Below, piece after piece: positions 9,010 through 18,236 of a stretch of 64,000 nucleotides of DNA. Made by a program: the position numbers and the translations under genes. Positions within the stretch are counted from its first letter, which is position 1; every line of letters starts with the position of its first letter. The notes under the pieces were generated by a model. That model had not been told where the DNA came from. It saw only the letters and a list, made by a program, of their open reading frames with translations, and made no database searches. Source of the stretch: Companilactobacillus baiquanensis (GTDB lineage Bacteria; Bacillota; Bacilli; Lactobacillales; Lactobacillaceae); contig NZ_RHOQ01000002.1 of assembly GCF_003946605.1 (NCBI RefSeq), forward strand, positions 62,001 through 126,000, written 5' to 3'.

Positions 9010-9768
9010 ATGGAGTATACAGTTAAACAATTGGCCGATCTATCAGGAGTTAGCGCTAGAACATTACGGTATTATGACCAAATTGATCTATTGAAACCAA
9101 GTTATATTACTGAAAAAAACTATCGAATTTATGAAGAAAAGCAAGTGGATCGTTTACAGCAGATTCTTTTCTTTCGATCGTTAGATTTTCCCCTGAACAA
9201 AGTTAAAAAAATCATGGACGATACTAACTATTCAGAACTTGGTGCCTTGAATACACAAAAGCAACTATTGATCACGCAAAGAAAGCATCTAGATTCACTC
9301 CTAGCAAATATCCAAAATACTATTGATAACTATAAAGGAGACATTACTATGACAGATACCGAAAAATTTGCTGCCTTTAAAGAAAAAGCAATCGAAGAAA
9401 ATGAAAAAGAATTTGGCAAAGAAATTCGTGAGAAATACGGGGATGAAGAGGTTAAACAATCTAATTTAAAATATGGTAATTTAACTGAGATTCAGTTCGA
9501 TCAAATGAAAACCCTTGAAAAACAAATGATAGCTGATTTAAATAAACTAGTCTTAGTCCCTGAGATGGATTCAAAATTAGCTAAAAAGATTTATCAAGAA
9601 CATAGAGACTGGTTAGGATTTTCTTGGCCTAATTACAGTAAAGAGGCCCATCGCGGACTTGTTCAAATGTATGTTAATGATAGACGATTTGCCAAATATT
9701 ATGACAATAAGGCGGGGCAACCTGTAACTGAATTGTTGAAAAAGGTAGTAGATTTTTACACTAAATAG
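9010..9768 (+). CDS. MerR-family regulator with TipAS drug-binding domain
   Basis: The 252-residue protein has a MerR winged helix (residues 1-70; YTVKQLADLSGVSARTLRYYD), a coiled-coil linker (about 75-115) and a C-terminal TipAS-like helical domain (about 120-250). TipAS domains bind thiopeptides and other multidrug ligands and then untwist the long-spacer promoter (known of the family). RBS GGAGG lies 5 bases before the ATG. The target is probably its own promoter, which has the 19-nt spacer and dyad just upstream. No transporter is co-transcribed, so the regulon cannot be read from context. Confidence 0.85.
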   Translation: MEYTVKQLADLSGVSARTLRYYDQIDLLKPSYITEKNYRIYEEKQVDRLQQILFFRSLDFPLNKVKKIMDDTNYSELGALNTQKQLLITQRKHLDSLLANIQNTIDNYKGDITMTDTEKFAAFKEKAIEENEKEFGKEIREKYGDEEVKQSNLKYGNLTEIQFDQMKTLEKQMIADLNKLVLVPEMDSKLAKKIYQEHRDWLGFSWPNYSKEAHRGLVQMYVNDRRFAKYYDNKAGQPVTELLKKVVDFYTK

Positions 9769-9856
9769 TTAAATTATTTGAAAAAACCGTAAAAGTTTCC
9801 TAAGTTCATGATATATTTGTTCTATCCTTGCGTGAAATAAGGGGGATAAAAAACGC

Positions 9857-11236
9857 ATGAATTCAAGCAATAAAAGGAAATACGTACTACCAGCATTGTT
9901 ATATTTGATCACTTTCTTAGTAGTATTTACACTAAACCATTTTTCATTATTAACGGCGGATGATTTTATTTATCATTTTTTCTATGATGGACCGTCTGTT
10001 ACGCCGCACACTAGAGAATTTCATAGTATATTTGACATTTTTGCTTCACAGTACAATCATTATTTTATGTGGAATGGACGAATCCTAGCACATAGTTTTG
10101 TACAAATTATAATGCAATTTCCAAAGTGGGTCTTTGATATTGTTAACTCGTTTGTCTTTTTAGGATTAGTAGTTCTAATTAAACAAATAGTCCAAACTTT
10201 AACTAAAAATGTATTGCCTCTTTTCATAGAGTTTCTAGTTGTAATTGCTTTATGGTTCTTCTTACCATTGCCTGGAACGACCATTTACTGGATTTCAGGT
10301 GCTGGAAATTATCTTTGGATGAGTATTTTTTATCTTAGTTTTATGTTATTTGTTCTTAAAAATTTGAAAAAGAATAGTTCCATTTGGATGGTACTTGGAG
10401 CAATTGTTTTAGGATTTTTAGCAGGTACAAGTAGTGAAAACAGTGGTCCTAGTGTAGTGATCATGTTGGTTTTATTTGGAATTTATTATTTAAGAAGTTT
10501 CAAAGAGATCAGAGTCTGGCATGTTTTGGGAGTAATTTTCAGCATGCTCGGCAGTATACTGATTATTATTTCGCCATCATCTCAAGGCCGCGGTGATAAG
10601 AACACAATAATGTTATTAATTATCAAATTTTTAGACATATTAAAACTTATCAAACACAACTCGATGCCACTAATGATTACTTTTCTAGTAGTAATTATTT
10701 TGACTTTGATGGTCAGAGTATTGAATCGCAACGATTATGCCAATCTAATAATTCTATTTATCGGATTCTTAGCATCACTATTTTCATTAATATTGTCACC
10801 AGCCGGTCCGCTAGAAGTAGTCTCTGGTTCTTACCGAGCATTCTTTGGGCCATATGTTTTCATGATCATTATGATGGCATATATGCTGTATCGAGTGTAC
10901 CAAAGGAGCAATATTTTTAGCAGTAACGGTATTAAGATAACTATAATGGCGTTATGCTTAGTAGTTTTTGCAATTAGTTTTTCTAGAGCATATTCCGATA
11001 TTCACTCTGACTATGTTATTCAAACTAATAATGTTAAAAAGATCGCGGCGGCTAAAGCCGACCATAAAAAGAATGTTACGATCAAGATCCTTCCTAATTT
11101 GGAAAATGCTGGTCGAACAAATCAATATAATTCCATTAACTATACGGCTAATACCTTAGAAGATCCGGCTTCTTGGATGAATATCTGGATGGCTAAGTAT
11201 TATGATATTAATAGTATCAGTGGCACGTTTAAATAG
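9857..11236 (+). CDS. Polytopic membrane protein, DUF6056-like
   Basis: This 459-residue protein has roughly 11 hydrophobic helices, an early acidic TADDF motif in the first external loop and a soluble C-terminal stretch of about 60 residues. The pattern (first helix, then an Asp-Asp loop, then many helices) resembles GT-C type glycosyltransferases and DUF6056 family proteins of lactobacilli, often linked to surface polysaccharide or lipid glycosylation. Substrate is unknown. The RBS GGGGG lies about 8 bases before the ATG. It appears to be a single-gene unit that ends in a terminator at 11235-11262. Confidence 0.65.
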   Translation: MNSSNKRKYVLPALLYLITFLVVFTLNHFSLLTADDFIYHFFYDGPSVTPHTREFHSIFDIFASQYNHYFMWNGRILAHSFVQIIMQFPKWVFDIVNSFVFLGLVVLIKQIVQTLTKNVLPLFIEFLVVIALWFFLPLPGTTIYWISGAGNYLWMSIFYLSFMLFVLKNLKKNSSIWMVLGAIVLGFLAGTSSENSGPSVVIMLVLFGIYYLRSFKEIRVWHVLGVIFSMLGSILIIISPSSQGRGDKNTIMLLIIKFLDILKLIKHNSMPLMITFLVVIILTLMVRVLNRNDYANLIILFIGFLASLFSLILSPAGPLEVVSGSYRAFFGPYVFMIIMMAYMLYRVYQRSNIFSSNGIKITIMALCLVVFAISFSRAYSDIHSDYVIQTNNVKKIAAAKADHKKNVTIKILPNLENAGRTNQYNSINYTANTLEDPASWMNIWMAKYYDINSISGTFK

Positions 11237-11262
11237 AGTCGCCTTTGGGCGGCTTTTTTTGT
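11235..11262 (+). terminator. Intrinsic terminator
   Basis: GTCGCC-TTTG-GGCGGC (one G-U pair) followed by seven T lies immediately after the DUF6056-like gene. Confidence 0.8.
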
Positions 11263-11346
11263 TGCCATTATAGCTAAATATGAATTTGTATTTATTTATT
11301 AATCATTTAAAATAGGGATAATGAAATATGAAAAGGAGATCTGAAT

Positions 11347-12114
11347 ATGATTGGTTTTATCGGTGCAGGCAGTATAGGTGGAGCAGTTATAACCGGTTTA
11401 GTAAAGAATGGTTATGATGCAAATGAGATTCTTGTCAAAGGTGGCAAATCTTCACGTACGAAAGATTTAAAAGAACAATTAGGATTTCAAATTGCTTCTA
11501 AGATCAAACAATTAGCAGACGCTGAAGTTATTTTTATCGGTGTCGGATCTAATGCATTGGATAGTGTCTTACTTGAACTAAAAGATATCGTCGAAGGTAA
11601 ATTAGTTGTTGCCTTCACAGGTACTGGTACTGTGGCACATTTAAAACAGATTTTGGAATATGACAAGGTAGCACATGCTATTCCTAACACTCCTGTAAAA
11701 GTTGGGGCTGGTTTCACAGGTATTACGTATTCTGAAAAATTCACTCCTGAAGATAAGAAAAAAATTGCTTCAGTTCTTGGTTATACAGGACAATTAGTTG
11801 AAGTTCCAAGCGAGCAATTAGGTATTTTAGGAACGGTTGCCGGATGCAGTCCAGCATTTTTGGATTTGTTTATTGAAGCTTTGAGTGATGCTGGTGTAAA
11901 ACACGGATTAAGTAGAAAACTTGCTTATGATGCCGCTATCGGAATGGCTATTGGAGCAAGTAAATTGGCTAAACAATCAGATCTGAATCCATCTGCTTTG
12001 AAAGATGAAGTAACATCTCCAGGTGGGTCAACAATTAAAGGAGTCGCAGCTTTGGAAGAAAATGGATTTCGTAGCGCCGTTATAAAGGCTGTAGATGCTG
12101 CTGAAGGTGAATAG
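11347..12114 (+). CDS. proC: Pyrroline-5-carboxylate reductase
   Basis: ProC, 255 residues, reduces 1-pyrroline-5-carboxylate to proline with NAD(P)H in the cytoplasm. Evidence is the Rossmann start IGFIGAGSIGGA, the mid-protein HAIPNTPV stretch and the C-terminal family signature SPGGSTIKGVAALEENGFR. It is slightly shorter than the usual 265-270 residues but keeps all core motifs. An AAGGAG site precedes the ATG. proA and proB are not adjacent, so it may serve proline formation from ornithine or a dispersed pathway. proline is also the usual acceptor in Stickland fermentation, but no proline reductase is present in this window. Confidence 0.93.
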   Translation: MIGFIGAGSIGGAVITGLVKNGYDANEILVKGGKSSRTKDLKEQLGFQIASKIKQLADAEVIFIGVGSNALDSVLLELKDIVEGKLVVAFTGTGTVAHLKQILEYDKVAHAIPNTPVKVGAGFTGITYSEKFTPEDKKKIASVLGYTGQLVEVPSEQLGILGTVAGCSPAFLDLFIEALSDAGVKHGLSRKLAYDAAIGMAIGASKLAKQSDLNPSALKDEVTSPGGSTIKGVAALEENGFRSAVIKAVDAAEGE

Positions 12115-12123
12115 ATTTAAGTA

Positions 12124-12167
12124 AAGTCTGAAGTCACGTAAATTTTTTACGCTGGACCAAGGACTTT
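12124..12167 (+). terminator. Probable terminator after proC
   Basis: The region holds CGTAAA-TTT-TTTACG inside an outer AAGTC/GACTT pairing, and ends in a six-T run. The next gene has a TATAAT-like -10 immediately after the T-run, so transcription probably restarts here. The exact fold is uncertain. Confidence 0.5.
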
Positions 12168-12218
12168 TTTGTATAATAGGATAGAATTAAAGAAATAAAT
12201 TTGAGGGGTTTATAGTAA

Positions 12219-12809
12219 ATGCAACGAAGAAAAGCTTATCGCATTGCTATTCTAGGCATTTTGATGGCAATAATCTTTGTACAATCATTAGTGCCTTTTT
12301 TGGGATTCATACCAACAGGTTTCATTAACATAACGATCATTCATATAACGGTAATTGTAGCTGCCATTGTTTTAGGACCAAAATACGGATCGATCGTAGG
12401 TCTTGTTTGGGGACTGGGAACTATGATACGAGCTTTCACAAGTCCAACTTCGATTATTGATACAATGGTATTTACTAATCCGATCGTTGCCATTTTACCG
12501 AGAATAATTGTTGGTGTGGTAGCAGGATATGTATATATTGGTTTGAAAAAACATTTTAAAAATCGTTTAATTTCAATGGGAATTGCCGCTGCGGCCGGAT
12601 CTATAACGAACACAGTTCTTGTTTTGAGTTTAATGAGAGTTATGTATGCTAGTGTTTTATCACAGGCATATGCGACTCAAACTGATCTCTTGAATAAATT
12701 ATTGCTGATCATTGTGGGAACTAATGGTGTTCCGGAAATGATTGCAGCAATTATTATTGCCCCAGCAATTTCGACAGCTATATTAAAGGCTAATAAATTT
12801 TTAGACTAA
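12219..12809 (+). CDS. ECF transporter S component (vitamin uptake)
   Basis: This 196-residue integral membrane protein has six hydrophobic helices and the first-helix start that S components use to dock on EcfT (RIAILGILMAIIF, with small residues on one face). It would capture a vitamin or cofactor precursor and hand it to the shared EcfAAT module encoded elsewhere. The sequence resembles pantothenate-type (PanT) S components, but substrate-defining loops cannot be judged by eye. It is followed after 13 bases by a class I amidotransferase gene. Confidence 0.8.
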   Translation: MQRRKAYRIAILGILMAIIFVQSLVPFLGFIPTGFINITIIHITVIVAAIVLGPKYGSIVGLVWGLGTMIRAFTSPTSIIDTMVFTNPIVAILPRIIVGVVAGYVYIGLKKHFKNRLISMGIAAAAGSITNTVLVLSLMRVMYASVLSQAYATQTDLLNKLLLIIVGTNGVPEMIAAIIIAPAISTAILKANKFLD

Positions 12810-12822
12810 AGAGGCTTTATTT

Positions 12823-13488
12823 ATGAGGATCAATATTTTACAGCACACACCAAACGAGGGTCCAGGTGCTATTAAAGACTGGGCACATCTTCACGGATAT
12901 GAGATCTATGTATATCATCCCTATGTATTTGGAATTTTACCAAGTGCACAAGAAACCGACATGTTAGTAATTCTAGGTGGACCGATGAGTCCAAATGATG
13001 ATCTAGATTGGATCAAAAAAGAACGTGACTTGATCAAACAGTTATTAAAGGATGATATTCCCATGTTTGGTGCCTGTTATGGTGCACAACAAATTACTAA
13101 AACTCTTGGCTATCCGGTTGGTAAATCACCAGCAAAAGAAGTCGGTTGGGCTCCAGTTTATTTACAAACTCATGAAATCCCAGAGATTCCAGAAAAATTA
13201 ATGGCATTGCATTGGCATGAAGAGATGTTTGAGATACCTAAAGAGGCAGAATTGCTCTTTTCAAGCGATTTACTGAAGAATCAAGGCTTCGTTATGAATC
13301 ATCGAGTTATTGGCTTACAGTTTCATTTTGAGCCACAGGAGGATGATTTAAAAGAGATCGTTGTTAACGATGGAAGCTATGCCGCTGATTCTGAATTGAA
13401 CCAAACTCCCAAAGAGATTATGGATTACAAAGTACCAGAAGAAAATAAAATCGTTATGTTCAAACTTTTAGATTATATTACCGAATAA
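12823..13488 (+). CDS. Class I glutamine amidotransferase-like protein
   Basis: This 221-residue single-domain protein has the nucleophile motif GACYGAQ (Cys in a nucleophile elbow) and the QFHFEP dyad with His and Glu, so a complete Cys-His-Glu triad of GMP-synthase-like amidotransferases is present. No synthetase domain or partner gene is adjacent. Stand-alone members include enzymes acting on gamma-glutamyl compounds; here the substrate is unknown. It is probably co-transcribed with the ECF S component (13-base gap), and ends at a long palindromic terminator. Confidence 0.8.
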   Translation: MRINILQHTPNEGPGAIKDWAHLHGYEIYVYHPYVFGILPSAQETDMLVILGGPMSPNDDLDWIKKERDLIKQLLKDDIPMFGACYGAQQITKTLGYPVGKSPAKEVGWAPVYLQTHEIPEIPEKLMALHWHEEMFEIPKEAELLFSSDLLKNQGFVMNHRVIGLQFHFEPQEDDLKEIVVNDGSYAADSELNQTPKEIMDYKVPEENKIVMFKLLDYITE

Positions 13489-13513
13489 GAATATGACTTT
13501 TTCTGTTTAAAAC

Positions 13514-13549
13514 AAATAGTAGTGTGACTTAAGTCACACTACTATTTTG
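13514..13549. terminator. Long palindromic terminator
   Basis: A perfect 30-base palindrome (13516-13545; arm ATAGTAGTGTGACTT), extended by two A-T pairs, followed by T-rich sequence. It follows the amidotransferase gene and can act in both directions. Confidence 0.8.
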
Positions 13550-13574
13550 TATTACGATTATTGTTTATTGAAAC

Positions 13575-13695
13575 GCGTGCCATAAGGCAGAGACCTCCGC
13601 TTATCTACGAACATCAAACAATTGAAAGTACACAATTATTCGATGTTCTAGGATATGCTCATTCTCTAACCGCCTTATGTCACGCTCTAATTTTT
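13575..13695. repeat. Nested long hairpin element between convergent genes
   Basis: The arms GCGTGCCATAAGGC (13575-13588) and GCCTTATGTCACGC (13672-13685) pair at 13 of 14 positions. Inside them AGAGA pairs TCTCT, GAACATC (13609-13615) pairs GATGTTC (13642-13648), and AATTG pairs CAATT at the tip. A T-run follows at 13691. It could be a structured RNA with its own terminator or a small MITE-like remnant; no flanking target duplication is evident. Confidence 0.6.
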
Positions 13696-14541
13696 TTATT
13701 TTGCTGTTACAATTTTTGTTTTATTGGAATCAATTTCAGGATCATCAAAAATAATATCATCAACTGATTCAACTTTGATCGTTCCGCTGATTGGATTCTT
13801 AATACTCATAACATTTGTTGTAATCTCAGCATCAATATTTGAGCAGTATTCAAATGCTAAATCGGTTCTTAGAACCTTACAGTTGACCATCTTCAAGTTA
13901 TCTAGGTAACAAAGACCTTGTTCACTTTCGATCGTACAGTTTACTAAAGTGAGGTTCTTAGTATTCCACGCTAAATATTCACCACTGATTTTTGAATCAT
14001 AGATCGTTACATTTTCACAATTCCAAAAAGCATCTTTAGAAACAAAAGTAGAATTATGAACTTCAATATTCTTAGCACCGTCAAAGACATAATTACCAAC
14101 AACATTAATATTTTCAGCGTAGATGTTTTCACTATTCATTCCAAAGTAATTACCGTTGATTTGGACATTTTTTAGATTGATATCCTTACAACTCCACATA
14201 GTTTCTTCGGCATCTGAAAAATGAACATTTTCTAATTTTATTTGGCTAGCACGTCTAAATAATTTAGGTGCTTGTAATGCGGAATTTGTGATCTCAATGT
14301 TATCGGTATACCAAATACCAGAACGTGACATTGTTTCAAAAATAGAGTCGTCCACTTTAATATTTTTTGAGTACCATAATGGGTATTTCCATTTAAAGAC
14401 TACGTCACTTAAATTTAAATCATGTGTTTCTTTTAGAGGTGATTCACCCTTGCCAAAAGTTGTGTCATCGATCTCATCATCATGATCCTTAAATAAAGGA
14501 CGTTCGCCTTCAAAGTAATCTTCTTTAGTTAATTTCTTCAT
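13696..14541 (-). CDS. DUF3737 right-handed beta-helix protein
   Basis: The protein is 281 residues from the ATG at 14541, which follows an AGGTGG site (a GTG nine bases upstream lies inside that site). After an acidic N-terminus it consists of repeated rungs of about 20 residues of the type (N/D)-(I/V)-x-(I/L)-x-(N/D)-(S/C), such as KNIEVHNSTF and ENVTIYDSKI, which build a parallel beta-helix of the DUF3737 family. No signal peptide is present, so it should be cytoplasmic. The family has no established biochemical role. It stands alone between the amidotransferase and the ABC exporter. Confidence 0.85.
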   Translation of the reverse strand: MKKLTKEDYFEGERPLFKDHDDEIDDTTFGKGESPLKETHDLNLSDVVFKWKYPLWYSKNIKVDDSIFETMSRSGIWYTDNIEITNSALQAPKLFRRASQIKLENVHFSDAEETMWSCKDINLKNVQINGNYFGMNSENIYAENINVVGNYVFDGAKNIEVHNSTFVSKDAFWNCENVTIYDSKISGEYLAWNTKNLTLVNCTIESEQGLCYLDNLKMVNCKVLRTDLAFEYCSNIDAEITTNVMSIKNPISGTIKVESVDDIIFDDPEIDSNKTKIVTAK

Positions 14542-14561
14542 CTTTTCCACCTATTCCCTTT

Positions 14562-16349
14562 TTAATCTAAAGATTGTAGTTCATAAAGCTCTGAATAAAG
14601 TCCACCTAATTTTAGTAATTCATCATGACTACCTCGTTCGGCGATTTTTCCATGATTAAGAACTAAAATTTGATCGGCATCTTGCACTGTGGACAATCTA
14701 TGAGCAATAGCGATCGTTGTACGATCATCTCTCATTTTTGATAGTCCACGGGTAATACTTTGTTCTGTTTGCGGATCGATATTTGCCGTAGCTTCGTCCA
14801 GGATCAATATTTTAGGATTACGGACGATAGTTCTGGCAAATGAGATCAATTGTCTTTGACCAGTTGAAAAACTACTTCCACGTTCAATTACTTTAGCGTG
14901 ATATTTATTAGGTAATTTTTCGATAAAACTATCCGCATCAACAAATTTTGCTGCTTGTTCAACTTGTTGATCAGAAATATTGTCGTCATACATTCTAATA
15001 TTTTTAGCAATATCACCGTAGAACAAATATGGTTCTTGAATAACTAAACCTAATTTTTGGCGAAGTTCATTAGTCGAGTAATCACGAATATTACGATCAT
15101 CGATTAGAATCTCACCTTCGCCAAACTCATAAAATCGTAACAGGATATTTATGATGGAACTTTTCCCGCTACCAGTATGACCAACTAGTGCCAAAGTCTG
15201 TCCTGGTTCAACTACAAAGGAAATATCCTTCAAAATCGGTTCACCGGGGACATAGCCAAATGTCACATGTCTAAATTCAATCTTCCCAACAGTTATTTTG
15301 GAAGTGCTATTTTCATTTTGAATCGGAGTGGTCGTTGGATTATCAAAGAGTTTCATGATTCTGTATCCAGCAACCATCCCATCTTGAAAATAGGACATGT
15401 AATTCATAACGTTGGACAGGGGATTGAAGAAGTTTTGCTGGTATGAAATAAATGCATAAATAACACCGGCCGCCACGATAGTGTGTGTACTCTCCAATCC
15501 AAATCCACCTAATGAGATAACTTCTGACAAAGTGAACATCAACGTTATCGTTGGATAAAGTAAGAATGAATTAACATTGATCATTTTATTGCGCTGATTA
15601 AAATATTGATTATTCTTATGTTCAAATTCAGAGATCATTCTCTTTTGTTGTCCAAATTGCTGGATGATACTAATACCCATCAATGATTCGTTTAACTTTG
15701 TATTTATTTGACCTAAATATTCACGTAAGCGTTGGTATATTTTGGAACTCAAACGTTGATATAACCAAACTAATAAATATAGGGCAATTACAAATAACAA
15801 AGTTGCAATCGCTAATATGACGTTCACTGACATCATTGCAAAAAAGGCCGAGATCATCGAGAAGGCTGCGACTAAGATCATTAAAAATAACGTCCAAAAA
15901 TCATATAGCGTTTTGGTATCATTGGTAACTCTGGAAACGATCGATCCAGCCGGAGTCTTATCAAAATAATCCATGCCTAAAGTATGTAATTTACGAAATA
16001 ATTGGCTGCGAATTTTTTCTAGAGTTCTTTCTGCACCCATGGAAAAAGCAAAATTTTGAATGAATTGAACAATTGCTTTAATCACAGTTCCTATAAAGTA
16101 AACTAAGGCAAAACCAATAATAATTTTGATCCCGGTACTTTGGTGTACTAGATAATGATCCATGTAGTATTGCAATAATCTAGGCAAAATTATATTAATA
16201 ATACTTAATCCAATCGCAAAAATTATTGCCGTGATGAATTGACGTTTAAAAGCCCAAGCAAAGCTGAACAATCTTTTTAGGATATTTCTTTGCTGCTTTC
16301 TAGAAAGTGCATGGATATCGTTAATTTTTTCTTGTTCTTTTTTATCCAC
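14562..16349 (-). CDS. Heterodimeric multidrug ABC exporter, subunit with consensus catalytic Glu
   Basis: This fused TMD-NBD protein of about 595 residues has Walker A GHTGSGKSS, a non-canonical signature FSTGQ, Walker B ILILDEA with the catalytic Glu and a normal H-loop (IAHRLS). Together with the upstream gene it fits LmrCD/YheIH-type heterodimers, which export hydrophobic drugs and bile salts. I prefer the GTG start at 16349: GGGAGG lies about 10 bases upstream and the codon overlaps the stop of the first subunit by 8 bases. An earlier ATG at 16367 would lie on the Shine-Dalgarno sequence. Confidence 0.87.
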   Translation of the reverse strand: MDKKEQEKINDIHALSRKQQRNILKRLFSFAWAFKRQFITAIIFAIGLSIINIILPRLLQYYMDHYLVHQSTGIKIIIGFALVYFIGTVIKAIVQFIQNFAFSMGAERTLEKIRSQLFRKLHTLGMDYFDKTPAGSIVSRVTNDTKTLYDFWTLFLMILVAAFSMISAFFAMMSVNVILAIATLLFVIALYLLVWLYQRLSSKIYQRLREYLGQINTKLNESLMGISIIQQFGQQKRMISEFEHKNNQYFNQRNKMINVNSFLLYPTITLMFTLSEVISLGGFGLESTHTIVAAGVIYAFISYQQNFFNPLSNVMNYMSYFQDGMVAGYRIMKLFDNPTTTPIQNENSTSKITVGKIEFRHVTFGYVPGEPILKDISFVVEPGQTLALVGHTGSGKSSIINILLRFYEFGEGEILIDDRNIRDYSTNELRQKLGLVIQEPYLFYGDIAKNIRMYDDNISDQQVEQAAKFVDADSFIEKLPNKYHAKVIERGSSFSTGQRQLISFARTIVRNPKILILDEATANIDPQTEQSITRGLSKMRDDRTTIAIAHRLSTVQDADQILVLNHGKIAERGSHDELLKLGGLYSELYELQSLD

Positions 16350-18102
16350 GATTATCCAACCTCCCAACTAGTTCAGCATTTTTAGCCTGTAAATTGAAGG
16401 TATCATAATACCAACTCTTATTTGCTAATAACTCTTGATGTGTTCCATGTTCAAGAATTGTTCCATTATCAACTACTAAAATTTGATCAGCATGTTCAAT
16501 TGAACTCAATCTACTTGCCGCAATAATGGTTGTTCCACTGTGTCTGTTCTCAGATATTCTTTGTTCAATGTTGCGTTCAGTCTTTGAGTCGACAGCAGAC
16601 AGTGAATCATCTAAAATCAGCAGTTCCGGATCACTTAAAATTGCTCTGGCGATAGCTAAACGTTGTTTTTGACCACCGGATAAAGATACCCCCAGTTCAC
16701 CAACAAACGTGTCATATCCCTTTTCCATATCAATAATGTCATCATCTAGATCGGCAATATGAGCAGCATTTTCAACTTGTTGTTGAGTAGCGTCGATGTT
16801 CGCGAATCTAATATTGTCCCTGATATTTGTTGAAAAGAGAAAATTGGTTTGAGGGACGTATCCAATAGTGTCCAAATAATCATCCAATTTAAAATCACGA
16901 ATGTCATGATCTCCAACGGTTATTTGGCCATTATAATGATCAAAATCTCTCATCAATAAGCCGATTATGGTTGATTTTCCACCACCGGTAGGACCAACAA
17001 TTCCCATCGTTTGTCCTTCTTTTAGTTCAAAGTTAACGTTATTTAAAGCAGGTGCATTATCGTCAGGGTAATGGAATTTCTTTATTTCAAAATCTAAAGT
17101 TCCCTGTGGCGATGTTTTAACTTCATGTCTTGGAGTTACTAGGGATGACTTTTCGCCAAGTAGTTCAGTGATTCGATCATAACTTGCAGAACCACGTTCT
17201 AAAATATTGAACAAACTACCGATCGCAAACATTGGCCAAGTTAATTCCGCCATATAGGTAATAAATGAAACCAATTCACCAATAGTAATTTGTGAATGAA
17301 TAACTGCTAAACCACCTAAAATAATGGTAATAACATATGAGATACCCATTATTATTGAAGTCAGTGGATCAAATAGGGCATCTAATCTATATGACTTCTT
17401 GTTAGCTTTTATATTTTTATTAACGTATTTGTCAAAATCTTGTTCATCTTGTTTTTCCTGACCTAAGGCTTTTAATACCTTAATACCAACGATACTTTCT
17501 TGTGTTTTGTTATTGATGCTAGAAAAAGCGGCTTGTGATTTCATAAATGCATCATGGATTTTATTACCTAAAACATTTGCCATAACTGCCAATAAGATTA
17601 ATGGTAGAATCGCATAAAATGTTAACTTCCAGTTAACAAACATCCCCATGGCAAAGATCATCGAAAGACCAGTGATCAATGAGTCAGCTAACGTTAAAAC
17701 CCCCGGACCGGCAACTTCACGCACTGCATCTATATCATTAGTCGCATGTGCCATGAGATCTCCAGTTCGCCATTTTTTATAGAAGGTAGTGTCCATCTTC
17801 ATGAAATGACGAAATAAACGATTACGGAGATCACGCTCTAAAACATAAGAACTTCCATAAATCATTTTTTGCCACACAAATCTGAGAAAATAACCTAATA
17901 TCGCAACCAATACTAATAAACTTAAATTCATTAGTAAGAAACGGATAGTCATTTTTCTGTTGCTTACGGCATCAACTACAATACCAACTATACGTGGTGG
18001 GATCACATTACAAATAGCCACTAAAATTAACGCTAAAACACCAAAAGAGTACTGTTTCCAGCGATGTTTAAAAAACCAACTTAAACGAGAAAAAATCCCC
18101 AT
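16342..18102 (-). CDS. Heterodimeric multidrug ABC exporter, subunit with degenerate catalytic site
   Basis: This 586-residue half-transporter has Walker A GPTGGGKST and a canonical LSGGQKQR signature. The residue after Walker B is Asp rather than Glu (LLILDDS), and the H-loop His is replaced by Ser (AASRLSS). This complementary degeneration is the hallmark of LmrC-like subunits: its signature serves the partner's active site while its own Walker B is impaired. It is first in the two-gene operon, 40 bases or more from any divergent gene. The substrate is unknown. Confidence 0.88.
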   Translation of the reverse strand: MGIFSRLSWFFKHRWKQYSFGVLALILVAICNVIPPRIVGIVVDAVSNRKMTIRFLLMNLSLLVLVAILGYFLRFVWQKMIYGSSYVLERDLRNRLFRHFMKMDTTFYKKWRTGDLMAHATNDIDAVREVAGPGVLTLADSLITGLSMIFAMGMFVNWKLTFYAILPLILLAVMANVLGNKIHDAFMKSQAAFSSINNKTQESIVGIKVLKALGQEKQDEQDFDKYVNKNIKANKKSYRLDALFDPLTSIIMGISYVITIILGGLAVIHSQITIGELVSFITYMAELTWPMFAIGSLFNILERGSASYDRITELLGEKSSLVTPRHEVKTSPQGTLDFEIKKFHYPDDNAPALNNVNFELKEGQTMGIVGPTGGGKSTIIGLLMRDFDHYNGQITVGDHDIRDFKLDDYLDTIGYVPQTNFLFSTNIRDNIRFANIDATQQQVENAAHIADLDDDIIDMEKGYDTFVGELGVSLSGGQKQRLAIARAILSDPELLILDDSLSAVDSKTERNIEQRISENRHSGTTIIAASRLSSIEHADQILVVDNGTILEHGTHQELLANKSWYYDTFNLQAKNAELVGRLDNRG

Positions 18103-18203
18103 ATTATTCCACCCAATTATTAATAATTTAATACAATTTTCACTTTACACCTTAGAGTGGACTACAAGGCAATAGTTAATTTTTAAAAAATTTAAATTTA
18201 AAC

Positions 18204-18236
18204 AAAAAAAAGCCTGAAACCTAGGCTTCAGACTTG
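18204..18236 (-). terminator. Intrinsic terminator of gatD
   Basis: On the minus strand AAGCCT-AGGTTTC-AGGCTT is followed by a T-run. The stem overlaps the last codons of gatD. Confidence 0.75.

Noticed and set aside
13561..13767. 68-residue ORF through the nested hairpin
   Set aside because: It has no RBS and no recognisable sequence, and the region is better explained by base pairing.
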